From NCBI RefSeq assembly GCF_030294945.1, contig NZ_AP018448.1, positions 5,610,001-5,674,000 on the forward strand: a stretch of 64,000 bases of DNA, in the 5' to 3' direction. This document shows, piece by piece, positions 9,118 to 17,732 of the stretch. The notes under the pieces were generated by a model that did no database searches, was not told the DNA's origin, and saw only the letters and a list, made by a program, of their open reading frames with translations. The translations under genes were made by a program, and so were the position numbers. This DNA is from Streptomyces graminofaciens (GTDB taxonomy: Bacteria; Actinomycetota; Actinomycetes; Streptomycetales; Streptomycetaceae). Position 1 is the stretch's first letter, and every line of letters starts with the position of its first letter.

Positions 9118-11262
9118 ATGCCCCGCTTCAGTGTCATCGTCCCCACCCACCGCGTCGAAGCCCACCTCCCGCTCGCCCTGGACTCGATCCTCACCCAGTC
9201 CTTCGGCGACTTCGAACTGATCCCGGTCCACGACGCCCCCGACTCCCCCGCGGGCACACTCACCACCGCCTACGCCGACCGCGACACCCGCGTCTCCCCC
9301 GTCCAGTCACCCCCCTCCGGCGGCCTGGGCGCCGCCCGCAACACCGGTATCGCCGCCGCCACCGGCACCTATCTCCTCTTCCTCGACGGCGACGACACCC
9401 TCACCCCGGGCGCCCTCGCCGAGCTGGACGCCCGGCTCCGCCAGACCCCCGGCGTCGACGTGCTCCGGTTCGCGCACGAGCGCGCCCACTGGTGGGAGGG
9501 CGGCACCACGGTCCCCCACCCCACCGGCGTCCACCTCCCGGCCTGGAGCGCCGCCTACCGCCGCGACTTCGTCGCCGAGCACCGCCTGGCCTTCCCCAGC
9601 GGCCACTTCACCGACCTCGGCTGGAACGGCCTGGTCACCCTCGCCGCCGACAGCGCCGCGGAGCTGCGCTCGGTCTGCGTACGGCATCTGGTGCGACGGC
9701 AGGGCAGCCGGCTGGCCGCCCCCGGCCCGCATCAGCTCGAACTCCTCGACCAGGTCGAGCTGGTGCTCGCCCGGGCGACCGCCGAGCAAGGGCTGTCGCC
9801 GACCCTGTTCGAGCAGCTCTTCGCCATGGTGCTGCGCACCGCCGCCCGCCCCGAGCGGCTGCCCGCCCGCGCCCGCCGCGCCTACTTCCGCCGCGCCTGC
9901 CACCTCTACCGGACCTACCGCCCGGCCGGCTTTAAACCGCCCGTCGGCAGCGTCGGCGTCCAGCACCGCGTCCTCGCGACCGGCTCGTACGCCGCGTTCC
10001 GGGCCCTGCGCGGCGTCAAACAGGCCGCGACGACAGCCATGGCGGCCGTGCCCAGGCCCCGCGCGCCCCTCACACGCGCCCTCTACGCCGCCCGGCGCCG
10101 CCTCCCCCTCGACAACAACCTCGCCGTGTACTGCGCGTACTGGGGCCGCGGCCACACCTGCAACCCGGCCGCCGTCCACGCCAAGGCCCGCGAACTCGCC
10201 CCCCACATCCGGGGCGTCTGGCTCGTCGAACCGGAGGCCGTGGGCGAGCTGCCGCCCGGCATCGACCACGCCGTCATCGGCTCCCGGCGGTACTGGGAGG
10301 TCCTGGCCAGCGCCAAGTACCTCGTCAACAACGCCAACTTCGCCGACGCCGTCGTCAAGCGCCCCGGCAGCGTCCACCTGCAGACCCAGCACGGCACCCC
10401 GCTGAAGACCATGGGCGTCGACCAGTCCCCGTACCCGGTGGTGGCCGCCGCGTCCGGCAGCTTCACCGGGCTGCTGAAGCGCGTCGACCGCTGGGACTTC
10501 AACCTCTCCGCCAACCGGCACTCGACGGAAACCTGGGAGCGGGCGTTCCCCGGCTCGTACGAGCAGCTCGAGTACGGCTATCCGCGCAACGACGTCTACT
10601 ACACGGCCACGGCGGAGGACGTGACGCGAATCCGGCGCGAGCTGGGCATCCCCGACGGCAGGACCGCCCTGCTCTACGCCCCGACCCACCGCGACCACGC
10701 CGGCGGCTTCGACGCCCGCCTCGATCTGGAGGCCTTCTGCGACGCGCTGGACGACGACTTCGTGGTGCTGCTGCGCGCCCACTACTTCTACGACCGGGGC
10801 GGCAGACCGAAGAGCGACAGCCGCGTCATCGACGTCACCCGGCATCGCTCCACCGAGGACCTCTGCCTCGCCGCCGACGCCCTGATCACCGACTACTCCT
10901 CCATCATGTTCGACTACGCCAACCTCGACCGGCCGATCGTCGTCCTCGCCGACGACTGGGACGTCTACCGGGAGACCCGGGGCGTCACCTTCGACCTGCC
11001 GTCCGCGCCGCCCGGTCATGTGGCCCGTACCGAACGGGAGTTGACGGACCTGCTCCGCGACGGCTCGTACGACGACCTGGAGGCCGACGCGCTGCGGGCC
11101 GCGTTCCGGGAGCGGTTCTGCCAGTTCGACGACGGGCGGGCCGCCGAGCGGGTCGTACGACGGGTGTTCCTCGGGCAGTCGCCCGAGGCGTTGCCGCCCG
11201 TCGTCCCGCTCGCCGAGCGCACCCCGGCGCCCCGGCCCACCGCGACCCTCGTAAGGAGCTGA
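9118..11262 (+). CDS. GT2-like / CDP-glycerol glycerophosphotransferase (paralogue 2, altered GT2 unit)
   Basis: This 714-residue protein has the same architecture as its neighbours. The GT2-like N-terminus keeps FSVIVPTHRVEAHL and FLDGDDTL, but the DDxSxDG motif reads HDAPDSPAG and the usual WNKAYRREF reads WSAAYRRDF, so its sugar-transfer activity is doubtful. The CDP-glycerol unit looks intact, with HGTPLKTMG (His425), LYAPTHRDH, LRAHYFYD and ITDYSSIMFDYANLDRP. It should transfer glycerol-phosphate or a similar polyol-phosphate to a teichoic-acid-like chain. ATG 9118 follows AAAGGA by a normal distance. It is separated from paralogue 3 by only 5 bases. Confidence 0.86.
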   Translation: MPRFSVIVPTHRVEAHLPLALDSILTQSFGDFELIPVHDAPDSPAGTLTTAYADRDTRVSPVQSPPSGGLGAARNTGIAAATGTYLLFLDGDDTLTPGALAELDARLRQTPGVDVLRFAHERAHWWEGGTTVPHPTGVHLPAWSAAYRRDFVAEHRLAFPSGHFTDLGWNGLVTLAADSAAELRSVCVRHLVRRQGSRLAAPGPHQLELLDQVELVLARATAEQGLSPTLFEQLFAMVLRTAARPERLPARARRAYFRRACHLYRTYRPAGFKPPVGSVGVQHRVLATGSYAAFRALRGVKQAATTAMAAVPRPRAPLTRALYAARRRLPLDNNLAVYCAYWGRGHTCNPAAVHAKARELAPHIRGVWLVEPEAVGELPPGIDHAVIGSRRYWEVLASAKYLVNNANFADAVVKRPGSVHLQTQHGTPLKTMGVDQSPYPVVAAASGSFTGLLKRVDRWDFNLSANRHSTETWERAFPGSYEQLEYGYPRNDVYYTATAEDVTRIRRELGIPDGRTALLYAPTHRDHAGGFDARLDLEAFCDALDDDFVVLLRAHYFYDRGGRPKSDSRVIDVTRHRSTEDLCLAADALITDYSSIMFDYANLDRPIVVLADDWDVYRETRGVTFDLPSAPPGHVARTERELTDLLRDGSYDDLEADALRAAFRERFCQFDDGRAAERVVRRVFLGQSPEALPPVVPLAERTPAPRPTATLVRS

Positions 11263-11267
11263 CGGAC

Positions 11268-13472
11268 GTGCCCCGCTTCACTGTCATCGTCCCCGTCTTC
11301 AAGGTCCGGGGTTTTCTGCGCGAGTGCCTCGACTCGGTGCTGGAGCAGTCGTACCGCGATCTGGAAGTGATCGCCGTCGACGACTGCTCCCCGGACGGCA
11401 GCGGCGAGATCCTCGACGCGTACGCCGCCCGCGACCCGCGCGTCCGCGTGCTGCACCTGCCGCAGAACGTGGGCCTCGGCCGCGCCCGCAACGCCGGGAT
11501 CCCGTACGCCAGCGGGGACTTCCTGCTCTTCCTCGACAGCGACGACACCCTCACGCCGGGCGCCCTGCGCGCGCTCGCCGACCGGCTGGACGAGACGGAC
11601 GACCCGGATGTGCTGGTCTTCGACTACGCCCGTACGTACTGGTGGGGCGGGACCCGGCGCAACGCCCTCGCGCATCTGCTCACGGAGGCCGGGGACGGTA
11701 CCTTCACCGTCGCCGAGCGGCCGGGCGTCCTCGAACTGCTGATGGTCGTGTGGAACAAGGCCTACCGGCGGGAGTTCGTCGAGACGCACGGCTTCCGCTT
11801 CCCGCCGGGCTACTACGAGGACACGCCGTGGACGTTCCCGGTGCTGTTCAGCGCCGAGCGGGTCGCCACGCTGGACCGGATCTGTGTGGCGTACCGGCAG
11901 CGGCGGCAGGGGAACATCCTGTCCACCACCAGCCGTAAGCACTTCGACGTGCACGACCAGTACGAGCGGGTCTTCACGTTTCTCGACTCGCGGCCGGAGC
12001 TCGCGCGTTGGCGGCCGTATGTGCGGCACAAGATGAGCGAGCACTGCCTGGACATCCTGGCCAAGCCCGGTCGGGTGCCGGGGACGGACAAGGCGGAGTT
12101 CTTCCGGCGGACGGCGGGGCTGTTCCGGAAGTACCGGCCCGCCCCGGAGGTACCTGTGGCGCCCGAATTCCGTGTCCTGGAAGGCGGTTGGGCCGCCTAT
12201 CGGTTCCGGCAGCGGGCCTCCGGGGGGCGGGCCGCGCTCGGGGCGGGTGCGGAGCGGGTGCGGGCCGCCGGGGCCGCGCGGGCCGGGCGTGGGCTGTCCT
12301 TCGTGCACGAGCGGCTGCCGCTCGACCCGGGTCTCGCCCTGTACTCGGCGTTCTCGCATCGCGGGGTGCTCGGGGACCCGGCGGCCGTGTACCAGGCCGC
12401 GCGGGATCTCGCGCCGCACATCCGGGGCGTGTGGGTGGTGCGGCCGGAGCGGGTGGCGGCGCTGCCGCCGGGGGTGGAGCATGTGACGCCGGGGTCGCCG
12501 GAGTATCTGCGGCTGGCAGCACGGGCGACGTACTTCGTCAACAACGTCAACTGGCCGGGTGCCCTCACCAAGCGGCCGGGCAGCGTGCACATCCACACCC
12601 ACCAGGGCACCCCGCTCAAGTACATGGCCGCCGATCTGCTGCGCAAGCCCGGCGCCCGGCACGGGATCGACGTGCCGAGGATGCTGCGCCGGGCCGACCG
12701 CTGGGACCACAGCCTCGTCGCCAACCGCCACTCCGAGCTGGTGTGGAGCCGCGCGTACCCGTGCGACTTCGCCTCCGCGCGGACGGGCTCCCCGCGCAAC
12801 GACGTCCTCGTCAACGCCAAGCCGGACAGCGGCGCCGCGATCCGGGAACGGCTCGGCATCCCGGCGGGGCACACGGTCGTGCTGTACGCGCCCACGCCCC
12901 GCGACTACCGGCGCGGCGGGTACGTCGAGCGGTTCGACCTGGCCCGGTTCGCCGAGGACCTGGGGCGGAGTCTGGGCGAGGGCCACACCCTCGCCGTACG
13001 GCTGCATCCGTCGCTCGCGGACGGGCCGGCGCGCGGGTTCGGGCTGGCCGAGCTGCATCGGCGGGGTGTGGTGCTGGACGTGACGGACGAGCCGCATGTC
13101 GAGGAGGTGATGCTCGCCTCGGACGTGCTGGTCACCGACTACTCGGCCCTGATGTTCGACTACGCCAACCTCGACCGGCCGATCGTCGTCCACGCCGACG
13201 ACTGGGACGTCTTCACCGCGAGCCGGGGCGCGTACTTCGACGTCACCGCCGACGCGCCCGGCCATGTCTCGCGCTCCTACCGGGAGCTGGCCTGGCTGTT
13301 CGCCTCCGGGCAGTGGCGGGACACGGAGTCGGCGCGGCTGCGGGCCGCGTTCCGGGAGCGGTACTGCGAGTTCGACGACGGGCTGGCGGCGGAGCGGGTG
13401 GTGCGGACCCTGATGCTGAGGGAGCCGGCCGCTGTCGCGGGGGCGCGTGCGCCGGCGCTCGTCTCGTCATGA
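11268..13472 (+). CDS. bifunctional GT2 glycosyltransferase / CDP-glycerol glycerophosphotransferase (paralogue 3)
   Basis: This 734-residue protein starts with GTG behind AAGGAG (11253-11258). Its GT2 unit has VIVPVFKVRGFL, DDCSPDGSG, FLDSDDTL and WNKAYRREF. The CDP-glycerol unit has HQGTPLKYM (His445), LYAPTPRDY, RLHPSL and VTDYSALMFDYANLDRP. The RLHP form resembles classical TagF more than the RAH form in the other copies, so substrate or chain-length preference may differ. Its stop overlaps the start of the next gene in ATGA. Function as a wall polymer polymerase is well supported by family; the exact polyol is inferred. Confidence 0.87.
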   Translation: MPRFTVIVPVFKVRGFLRECLDSVLEQSYRDLEVIAVDDCSPDGSGEILDAYAARDPRVRVLHLPQNVGLGRARNAGIPYASGDFLLFLDSDDTLTPGALRALADRLDETDDPDVLVFDYARTYWWGGTRRNALAHLLTEAGDGTFTVAERPGVLELLMVVWNKAYRREFVETHGFRFPPGYYEDTPWTFPVLFSAERVATLDRICVAYRQRRQGNILSTTSRKHFDVHDQYERVFTFLDSRPELARWRPYVRHKMSEHCLDILAKPGRVPGTDKAEFFRRTAGLFRKYRPAPEVPVAPEFRVLEGGWAAYRFRQRASGGRAALGAGAERVRAAGAARAGRGLSFVHERLPLDPGLALYSAFSHRGVLGDPAAVYQAARDLAPHIRGVWVVRPERVAALPPGVEHVTPGSPEYLRLAARATYFVNNVNWPGALTKRPGSVHIHTHQGTPLKYMAADLLRKPGARHGIDVPRMLRRADRWDHSLVANRHSELVWSRAYPCDFASARTGSPRNDVLVNAKPDSGAAIRERLGIPAGHTVVLYAPTPRDYRRGGYVERFDLARFAEDLGRSLGEGHTLAVRLHPSLADGPARGFGLAELHRRGVVLDVTDEPHVEEVMLASDVLVTDYSALMFDYANLDRPIVVHADDWDVFTASRGAYFDVTADAPGHVSRSYRELAWLFASGQWRDTESARLRAAFRERYCEFDDGLAAERVVRTLMLREPAAVAGARAPALVSS

Positions 13473-14767
13473 GCGCCCGTACCGTCGTCGTGCGGGCGCG
13501 TACGTGGGTCCTGCTGTTCGCGGGTGTCTTCGCGCTGCTCCAGCTCGCGGGCGTCACCGGGCGCGCCACGCCCGACACCAAGAACTACGTGTCGTACGCC
13601 CTGAGTCTGCGCGGTGACGGCAAGCGGGCGGCAGCCGCCGCGACGATCGAGCACTACTGCGTGAGCCGGGCCGCGAACGCTCGGCGCGACCAGAGCGTGG
13701 ACGTGGTCCGCTTCCACGCCCCGGACCCGGCCCGGCGGGTCGCCAAGGAGTGCCGTCGTGAGCTGTGGCAGAAGGTCGACGAGCGGCTGGCGGCCGGGCA
13801 GACCGGCGGGCACACCGTGCCGTTCGCGGTCGACCGATTTCAGCGGATCTTCGAGGCGCGGCCCGGGTATCCGGTGCTGCTGGTGCCCTTCGTGACGGTG
13901 TTCGGGGTGACGTGGGGGGTGTGGCTGGCGAGTGTGCTGATCGCTGCGGCCGGGGGTGTCCTGGCCTTTCTGGTCCTGCGGGCCGTCCGCGCGCCGACCG
14001 CCGCGGCCCTCGCCGGCCAGGCCCTGTACTACGTGCTGCCGTGCGGCACGACCGCCATGCGGCCCATGACCGAGGGGCTGCTGCTGGCCCTGACGCTGGC
14101 CGCGCTGTGGGGGTGCGCGCTGGCATTGGAGGGGCGGGTGCGGGCGGGGGCCGCGCTGGTGGGTACGGCCTTGGTCCTGCTGTTCACGGTGAAGCACTCG
14201 CAGGCGCTGTTCCTGGGGGTGTGTCTGGTGGGGGCGTGCGCGGCGATCGCCGTACGGCGGCGGCGGATCGACCCGGCCGTACGGGCCATCGGCGCGGTCG
14301 CGGCCTGGGCGGTGGTGTGCACCCTGCTGGCCGCCAAGCTGCTGCACTACCCGTCGGCCGGTGAGAGCGTGCAGGACCTGCTCACCCATCACTTCGCCCA
14401 CCCGGACCGTGCCCGGCCGCTGCCGGAGTTCCTGCAGCTGGAGTTCAACTTCTGGGTGGAGTGGTCACGCCGGCAGTTCGCGCAGCCGCTGTTCCTGGCG
14501 GCGCTGGCGGCGGGCGCGTGGGGCGTGGGGCGGCAGCGGCCGGCGTTCGCGGCGTTCGTGGTGGCGGCCGCGTGCACCGGTGTCCTCAACCAGGCGGGCC
14601 ATCCGGACCTCGCCATCTGGGGCGGCCGGCTGATCGTGCTGGCGTGGCTGCTGCCGGTGCTGGGGCTGCCGTTGCTGTGGGAGCGGGTGCGGAGCGGGAC
14701 GCCACCCGGGGCGGGCTCCGCCGCTGTACCGGAGCAGGCCGAGCCGGAGCCCATGGCCACTCGATGA
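13469..14767 (+). CDS. polytopic membrane protein, possible lipid-linked glycosyltransferase
   Basis: This 432-residue protein overlaps the upstream gene by ATGA, so it is probably co-translated with the third glycopolymer transferase. One N-terminal hydrophobic segment (13-28) is followed by an extracytoplasmic stretch with two cysteines (about 30-130) and then about eight hydrophobic segments. It ends with a short charged tail. The layout (first loop outside, many transmembrane helices) recalls GT-C enzymes that use polyprenyl-phosphate sugars, but I cannot point to a certain catalytic motif. The function is not recognised; a role in polymer modification is inferred from position only. Confidence 0.7.
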   Translation: MSARTVVVRARTWVLLFAGVFALLQLAGVTGRATPDTKNYVSYALSLRGDGKRAAAAATIEHYCVSRAANARRDQSVDVVRFHAPDPARRVAKECRRELWQKVDERLAAGQTGGHTVPFAVDRFQRIFEARPGYPVLLVPFVTVFGVTWGVWLASVLIAAAGGVLAFLVLRAVRAPTAAALAGQALYYVLPCGTTAMRPMTEGLLLALTLAALWGCALALEGRVRAGAALVGTALVLLFTVKHSQALFLGVCLVGACAAIAVRRRRIDPAVRAIGAVAAWAVVCTLLAAKLLHYPSAGESVQDLLTHHFAHPDRARPLPEFLQLEFNFWVEWSRRQFAQPLFLAALAAGAWGVGRQRPAFAAFVVAAACTGVLNQAGHPDLAIWGGRLIVLAWLLPVLGLPLLWERVRSGTPPGAGSAAVPEQAEPEPMATR

Positions 14768-14813
14768 GGTGATGGCGGGCTAAGCGGTTGCCCCGTACGG
14801 GAATAGACGGCAA

Positions 14814-16466
14814 ATGCCTCAGACAGCCCATACTGATCGCGATATCGCCGGTTCTCGTGTACGCGGGGTACAGCTCGTACGGCGGCGGATCGCGCTCGGC
14901 GCCACCGCCCTGTGCGGTGGCCGTACCTTCTGGCCGGCCCGACGGCCCAGTCCGTATGTCGTCTTCGGCGGGCTGTTCTGGCTGGTCATGACGCTGGCGT
15001 ACTGGCGGGTCCCGCTGTGCTGCGACGCCGGGCAGCACGCGGCGGTCGTCGAGCGGCTGCGCTGGGACCTGCTCCACCCGGCCCATCCGACGGCGGCCCT
15101 GCCGGGCGCCGGCAGCCCGTACTACTCGCCGTACGCCGTCGCCCAGGGCCTCTTCGCCAAGCTGACCGGGCTGAGCGGCTGGGCGGTGGTGAAGCTCGCA
15201 GGTCCGCTGAACCTGCTGGTGCTGCTGACCGGCATCGGCCGCTTCGTGCGCGTGCTCACGCCCCGGCCGTGGGCACCCGTCCTCGCGCTTCTGTCGATGA
15301 CCCTGTTGTGGGGCACCGAACGAGCCTGGTGGAGCGGCTATCTCGGGCTGATGTCGATGACGGGGAACCTGGGGTATCCGTCGGCGTTCGCGATCGGGCT
15401 GATGTTCTGGGCGTGGGGGTGGACGGGCGCACGCGCGCGTGGAGATGTCGCTTCACGGAAGGTCGTGCGGTACGTCGGGCCGAGCGGGCTCGGGTGCGTC
15501 TGGGCGTACGCCGGGCTCGGGGCGCTGTACGGGCTGATCGTGCTGGTGCATCCGATCACGGCCGTGGCGGCGGGGGCGGGCGCGGTGGCGTGCGTGGCGG
15601 GGTGGCAGCGGGGCCCTCGGCGGGCGGCCGTGGCGGGGCGGTGGGCGCTCGCCGGGGGCGCGGCGGGTCTGGTCGCGCTGTCGTGGCCGTACTACGACGT
15701 GCTCTCGCTGGCCGGGAACCCGGCGGTCGACGGGATGCATCGGCGGCTGTACGGGGCGCTGGCCGGGCACTTCTGGCTGGCGGTGGTGTTGGGGGTGCCG
15801 GCGCTGTGGACGCGGTGGCGGCGGTCGCGGCGGGATCCGCTCGTGCTGTTGTTCGCCCTGGAGTGCCTGGTGGTGGCGTACGGGTGGGTGAGCGGGCACT
15901 ACACCTACGGGCGGGTGCTGGGGGCGGCGTTGGTGCCGTTGCAGTTCGCGGTCGCGGTGGAGCTGGCGGCGGCCCGGCCGTGGGGGCGTGCACGGCGCGT
16001 GCTGGGGTGTGCGGCGGTCGTGGGGGCGTGCGTGGGGTTTCTGACCGTGCAGGCGGGGGCGGTGGTGCCACGGGTGTGGGATCCGGTCGGGTTCGATCAG
16101 CCGCCGCGGTGGCCTTCGTACGCGTGGGCCGCGCGGCACTTTCGGCCGGGGGAGGTGTTGATCACCGACGGGTACTACGCGGGGCACGCGATCGCGGGGT
16201 ACGGGGTGAATCTGGCGGCGCCGGCTTGGCCGGATCCCGCGGTGGACGAGCGGGAGCGGGTGCGGAGGGCCGCGGATGTGCGGGTTTATCTCGACCCCGG
16301 GTCGACCCGGGCGCAGCGGTCGGTGATCGCTCGGCGCTACGGGGTGCGGTGGTTGTTGCTCACGCGGTGGCGGCCGGTGCCGGAGGAGGCCGTGGTGGTG
16401 GCGTGGAGCCCCGAGACGGGGGAAGTGCTCGCGCGAGTTCGAACACCGCGGGCCGGTGGGGGCTGA
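14814..16466 (+). CDS. polytopic membrane protein of unknown function
   Basis: This 550-residue protein has about ten hydrophobic segments between residues 48 and 415 and a soluble C-terminal region (about 425-550) that contains a segment resembling sugar-transferase C-domains (RHFRPGEVLITDGYYAGH). The first outside loop has YWRVPLCCDAGQHAAVVERL, where an Asp is placed as in GT-C type enzymes. It probably belongs with the preceding membrane protein in wall polymer decoration, but no family could be assigned with confidence. It ends at a bidirectional hairpin shared with ohr. ATG 14814 is the first start after the upstream gene. Confidence 0.65.
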   Translation: MPQTAHTDRDIAGSRVRGVQLVRRRIALGATALCGGRTFWPARRPSPYVVFGGLFWLVMTLAYWRVPLCCDAGQHAAVVERLRWDLLHPAHPTAALPGAGSPYYSPYAVAQGLFAKLTGLSGWAVVKLAGPLNLLVLLTGIGRFVRVLTPRPWAPVLALLSMTLLWGTERAWWSGYLGLMSMTGNLGYPSAFAIGLMFWAWGWTGARARGDVASRKVVRYVGPSGLGCVWAYAGLGALYGLIVLVHPITAVAAGAGAVACVAGWQRGPRRAAVAGRWALAGGAAGLVALSWPYYDVLSLAGNPAVDGMHRRLYGALAGHFWLAVVLGVPALWTRWRRSRRDPLVLLFALECLVVAYGWVSGHYTYGRVLGAALVPLQFAVAVELAAARPWGRARRVLGCAAVVGACVGFLTVQAGAVVPRVWDPVGFDQPPRWPSYAWAARHFRPGEVLITDGYYAGHAIAGYGVNLAAPAWPDPAVDERERVRRAADVRVYLDPGSTRAQRSVIARRYGVRWLLLTRWRPVPEEAVVVAWSPETGEVLARVRTPRAGGG

Positions 16467-16501
16467 TCGCGCCCTCGCGGCGGGGCCGCACATACGGGAC
16501 A

Positions 16502-16535
16502 GCCCCGCACCCCTGAAGAGCGAGGGGTGCGGGGC
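16502..16535. terminator. bidirectional hairpin terminator
   Basis: A perfect 13-bp stem, GCCCCGCACCCCT at 16502-16514 and its complement at 16523-16535, has an 8-base loop. It sits between two converging genes: the membrane protein ending at 16466 and ohr ending at 16553. Confidence 0.75.
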
Positions 16536-16552
16536 GTACGAAGCCGTCCGCC

Positions 16553-16966
16553 TTACTCGACGACCAGCTCCACCGGGATGTTGTTGCGGGTCGCGTTGGA
16601 GTACGGGCAGACCTGGTGGGCCTGCTCGACGAGCTTGCGGCCGGTGGCCTCGTCGACCGTGTCGGGGAGCTCGACGCGGAGCGTGACCTTGAGGGCGAAG
16701 CCCTCGCCCTGCTTGCCTATGCCGACCTCGGCGGTCACCGCGGCCTCGCTGACGTCGGTCTTCGCCGCGCGGCCGACGAGGCCGAGGGCGCTGGCGAAAC
16801 AGGCCGCGTAACCGGCGGCGAAGAGCTGCTCCGGGTTGGTGCCCTGGCCGTTGCCGCCGAGCTCCACCGGGAGGGCCAGGTCGAGGTCCAGCTTGCCGTC
16901 GTTGGTGAAGGCGCGGCCCTCGCGGCCGTGGGTGGCGGTGGCGACAGCGGTGTACAGCGCGTCCAT
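16553..16966 (-). CDS. ohr: organic hydroperoxide resistance protein (Ohr/OsmC family)
   Basis: This 137-residue protein has the two redox cysteines of Ohr, Cys56 in AACFASALG and Cys120 in QVCPYSNATR, plus GREGRAF with the conserved Arg18 region. Ohr reduces organic and fatty-acid hydroperoxides in the cytoplasm, using a lipoyl/dihydrolipoyl partner. It is divergent from ohrR, with an OhrR-type operator in the 128-base gap. The size matches the family exactly. Confidence 0.96.
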   Translation of the reverse strand: MDALYTAVATATHGREGRAFTNDGKLDLDLALPVELGGNGQGTNPEQLFAAGYAACFASALGLVGRAAKTDVSEAAVTAEVGIGKQGEGFALKVTLRVELPDTVDEATGRKLVEQAHQVCPYSNATRNNIPVELVVE

Positions 16967-17045
16967 GGGGAACCATCCGTTTCACAGGTCATCTCACGTC
17001 CGGCGGTTCGGTCCGACCGCCGTTCACGGACTCAAGTAGAGCACA

Positions 17046-17056
17046 CAATTCAATTG
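17046..17056. promoter_or_regulatory. OhrR-type operator between ohr and ohrR
   Basis: CAATTCAATTG has perfect CAATT/AATTG arms around one base and resembles the ACAATT-AATTGT core recognised by OhrR in other bacteria. It is one of the few A+T-rich spots in the window. It lies 39 bases before the ohrR start and 80 bases before the ohr start, so it could control both. Confidence 0.7.
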
Positions 17057-17094
17057 CCCACAACTAAATGGCGAACTCGCGCTACCCTGGAGTC

Positions 17095-17616
17095 ATGACC
17101 ACGAGCGCCGCCCACCCACCGGAGGAAGTGTCCGGGCAGATCCCCGGAGAGCTGTCCGCCGAGGACTTCCTCCGTCTCGACCGACAGATCTGCTTCTCCC
17201 TGCACGCCGCGTCGCGCGCCTTCAACGGCGTGTACCGCGTGGTCCTCAAGGAGCTGGAGCTCACGTACCCGCAGTACCTGGTGATGCTGGTGCTGTGGGA
17301 GCACGGCGAGCTGCCGGTGAAGAAGCTGGGCGAGCATCTGCGGCTCGACTCGGGCACGCTGTCGCCGCTGCTGAAGCGCCTGGAGGCCGCCGGTCTCGTT
17401 CGGCGTGAGCGCAGCACCCGCGACGAGCGGTCGGTGGAGGTGCGACTGACCCACGAGGGCACAACCCTGCGTGAGCGCGCGCTGGCCGTACCGCGCCGGA
17501 TCGTCGCCGCGACCGGCTTCGACATCGACGAGATCCGCGAGCTGCGCACCCGTCTGGACCGCCTGACGGCCACGCTGGACTCGGCGGTACTGGACGAGCC
17601 CGCCGACCACGCCTAG
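17095..17616 (+). CDS. ohrR: MarR-family organic peroxide sensor/repressor
   Basis: This 173-residue protein carries the OhrR signature: a reactive cysteine in LDRQICFSLHAASRAFN (Cys33), the Tyr-rich TYPQYLVMLVLWE, and the winged helix with LDSGTLSPLLKRLEAAGLV and RDERSVEVRLT. Oxidation of the cysteine by organic peroxides releases DNA and allows ohr to be made. Only this N-terminal Cys is evident, so it looks like the single-cysteine type. ATG 17095 fits the family length; an upstream in-frame ATG at 17068 would add nine residues and overlap the operator region. Confidence 0.94.
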   Translation: MTTSAAHPPEEVSGQIPGELSAEDFLRLDRQICFSLHAASRAFNGVYRVVLKELELTYPQYLVMLVLWEHGELPVKKLGEHLRLDSGTLSPLLKRLEAAGLVRRERSTRDERSVEVRLTHEGTTLRERALAVPRRIVAATGFDIDEIRELRTRLDRLTATLDSAVLDEPADHA

Positions 17617-17732
17617 GCGTTTCGCCGCCGGGCCCGCACAGCCGCTGCACGACCGTCCATCGTGGCCGTTTGATCGATATTGACGGCGTATCGCCACATT
17701 TATGGCTTTCACTCGCCTTACGATCCGCCGTG

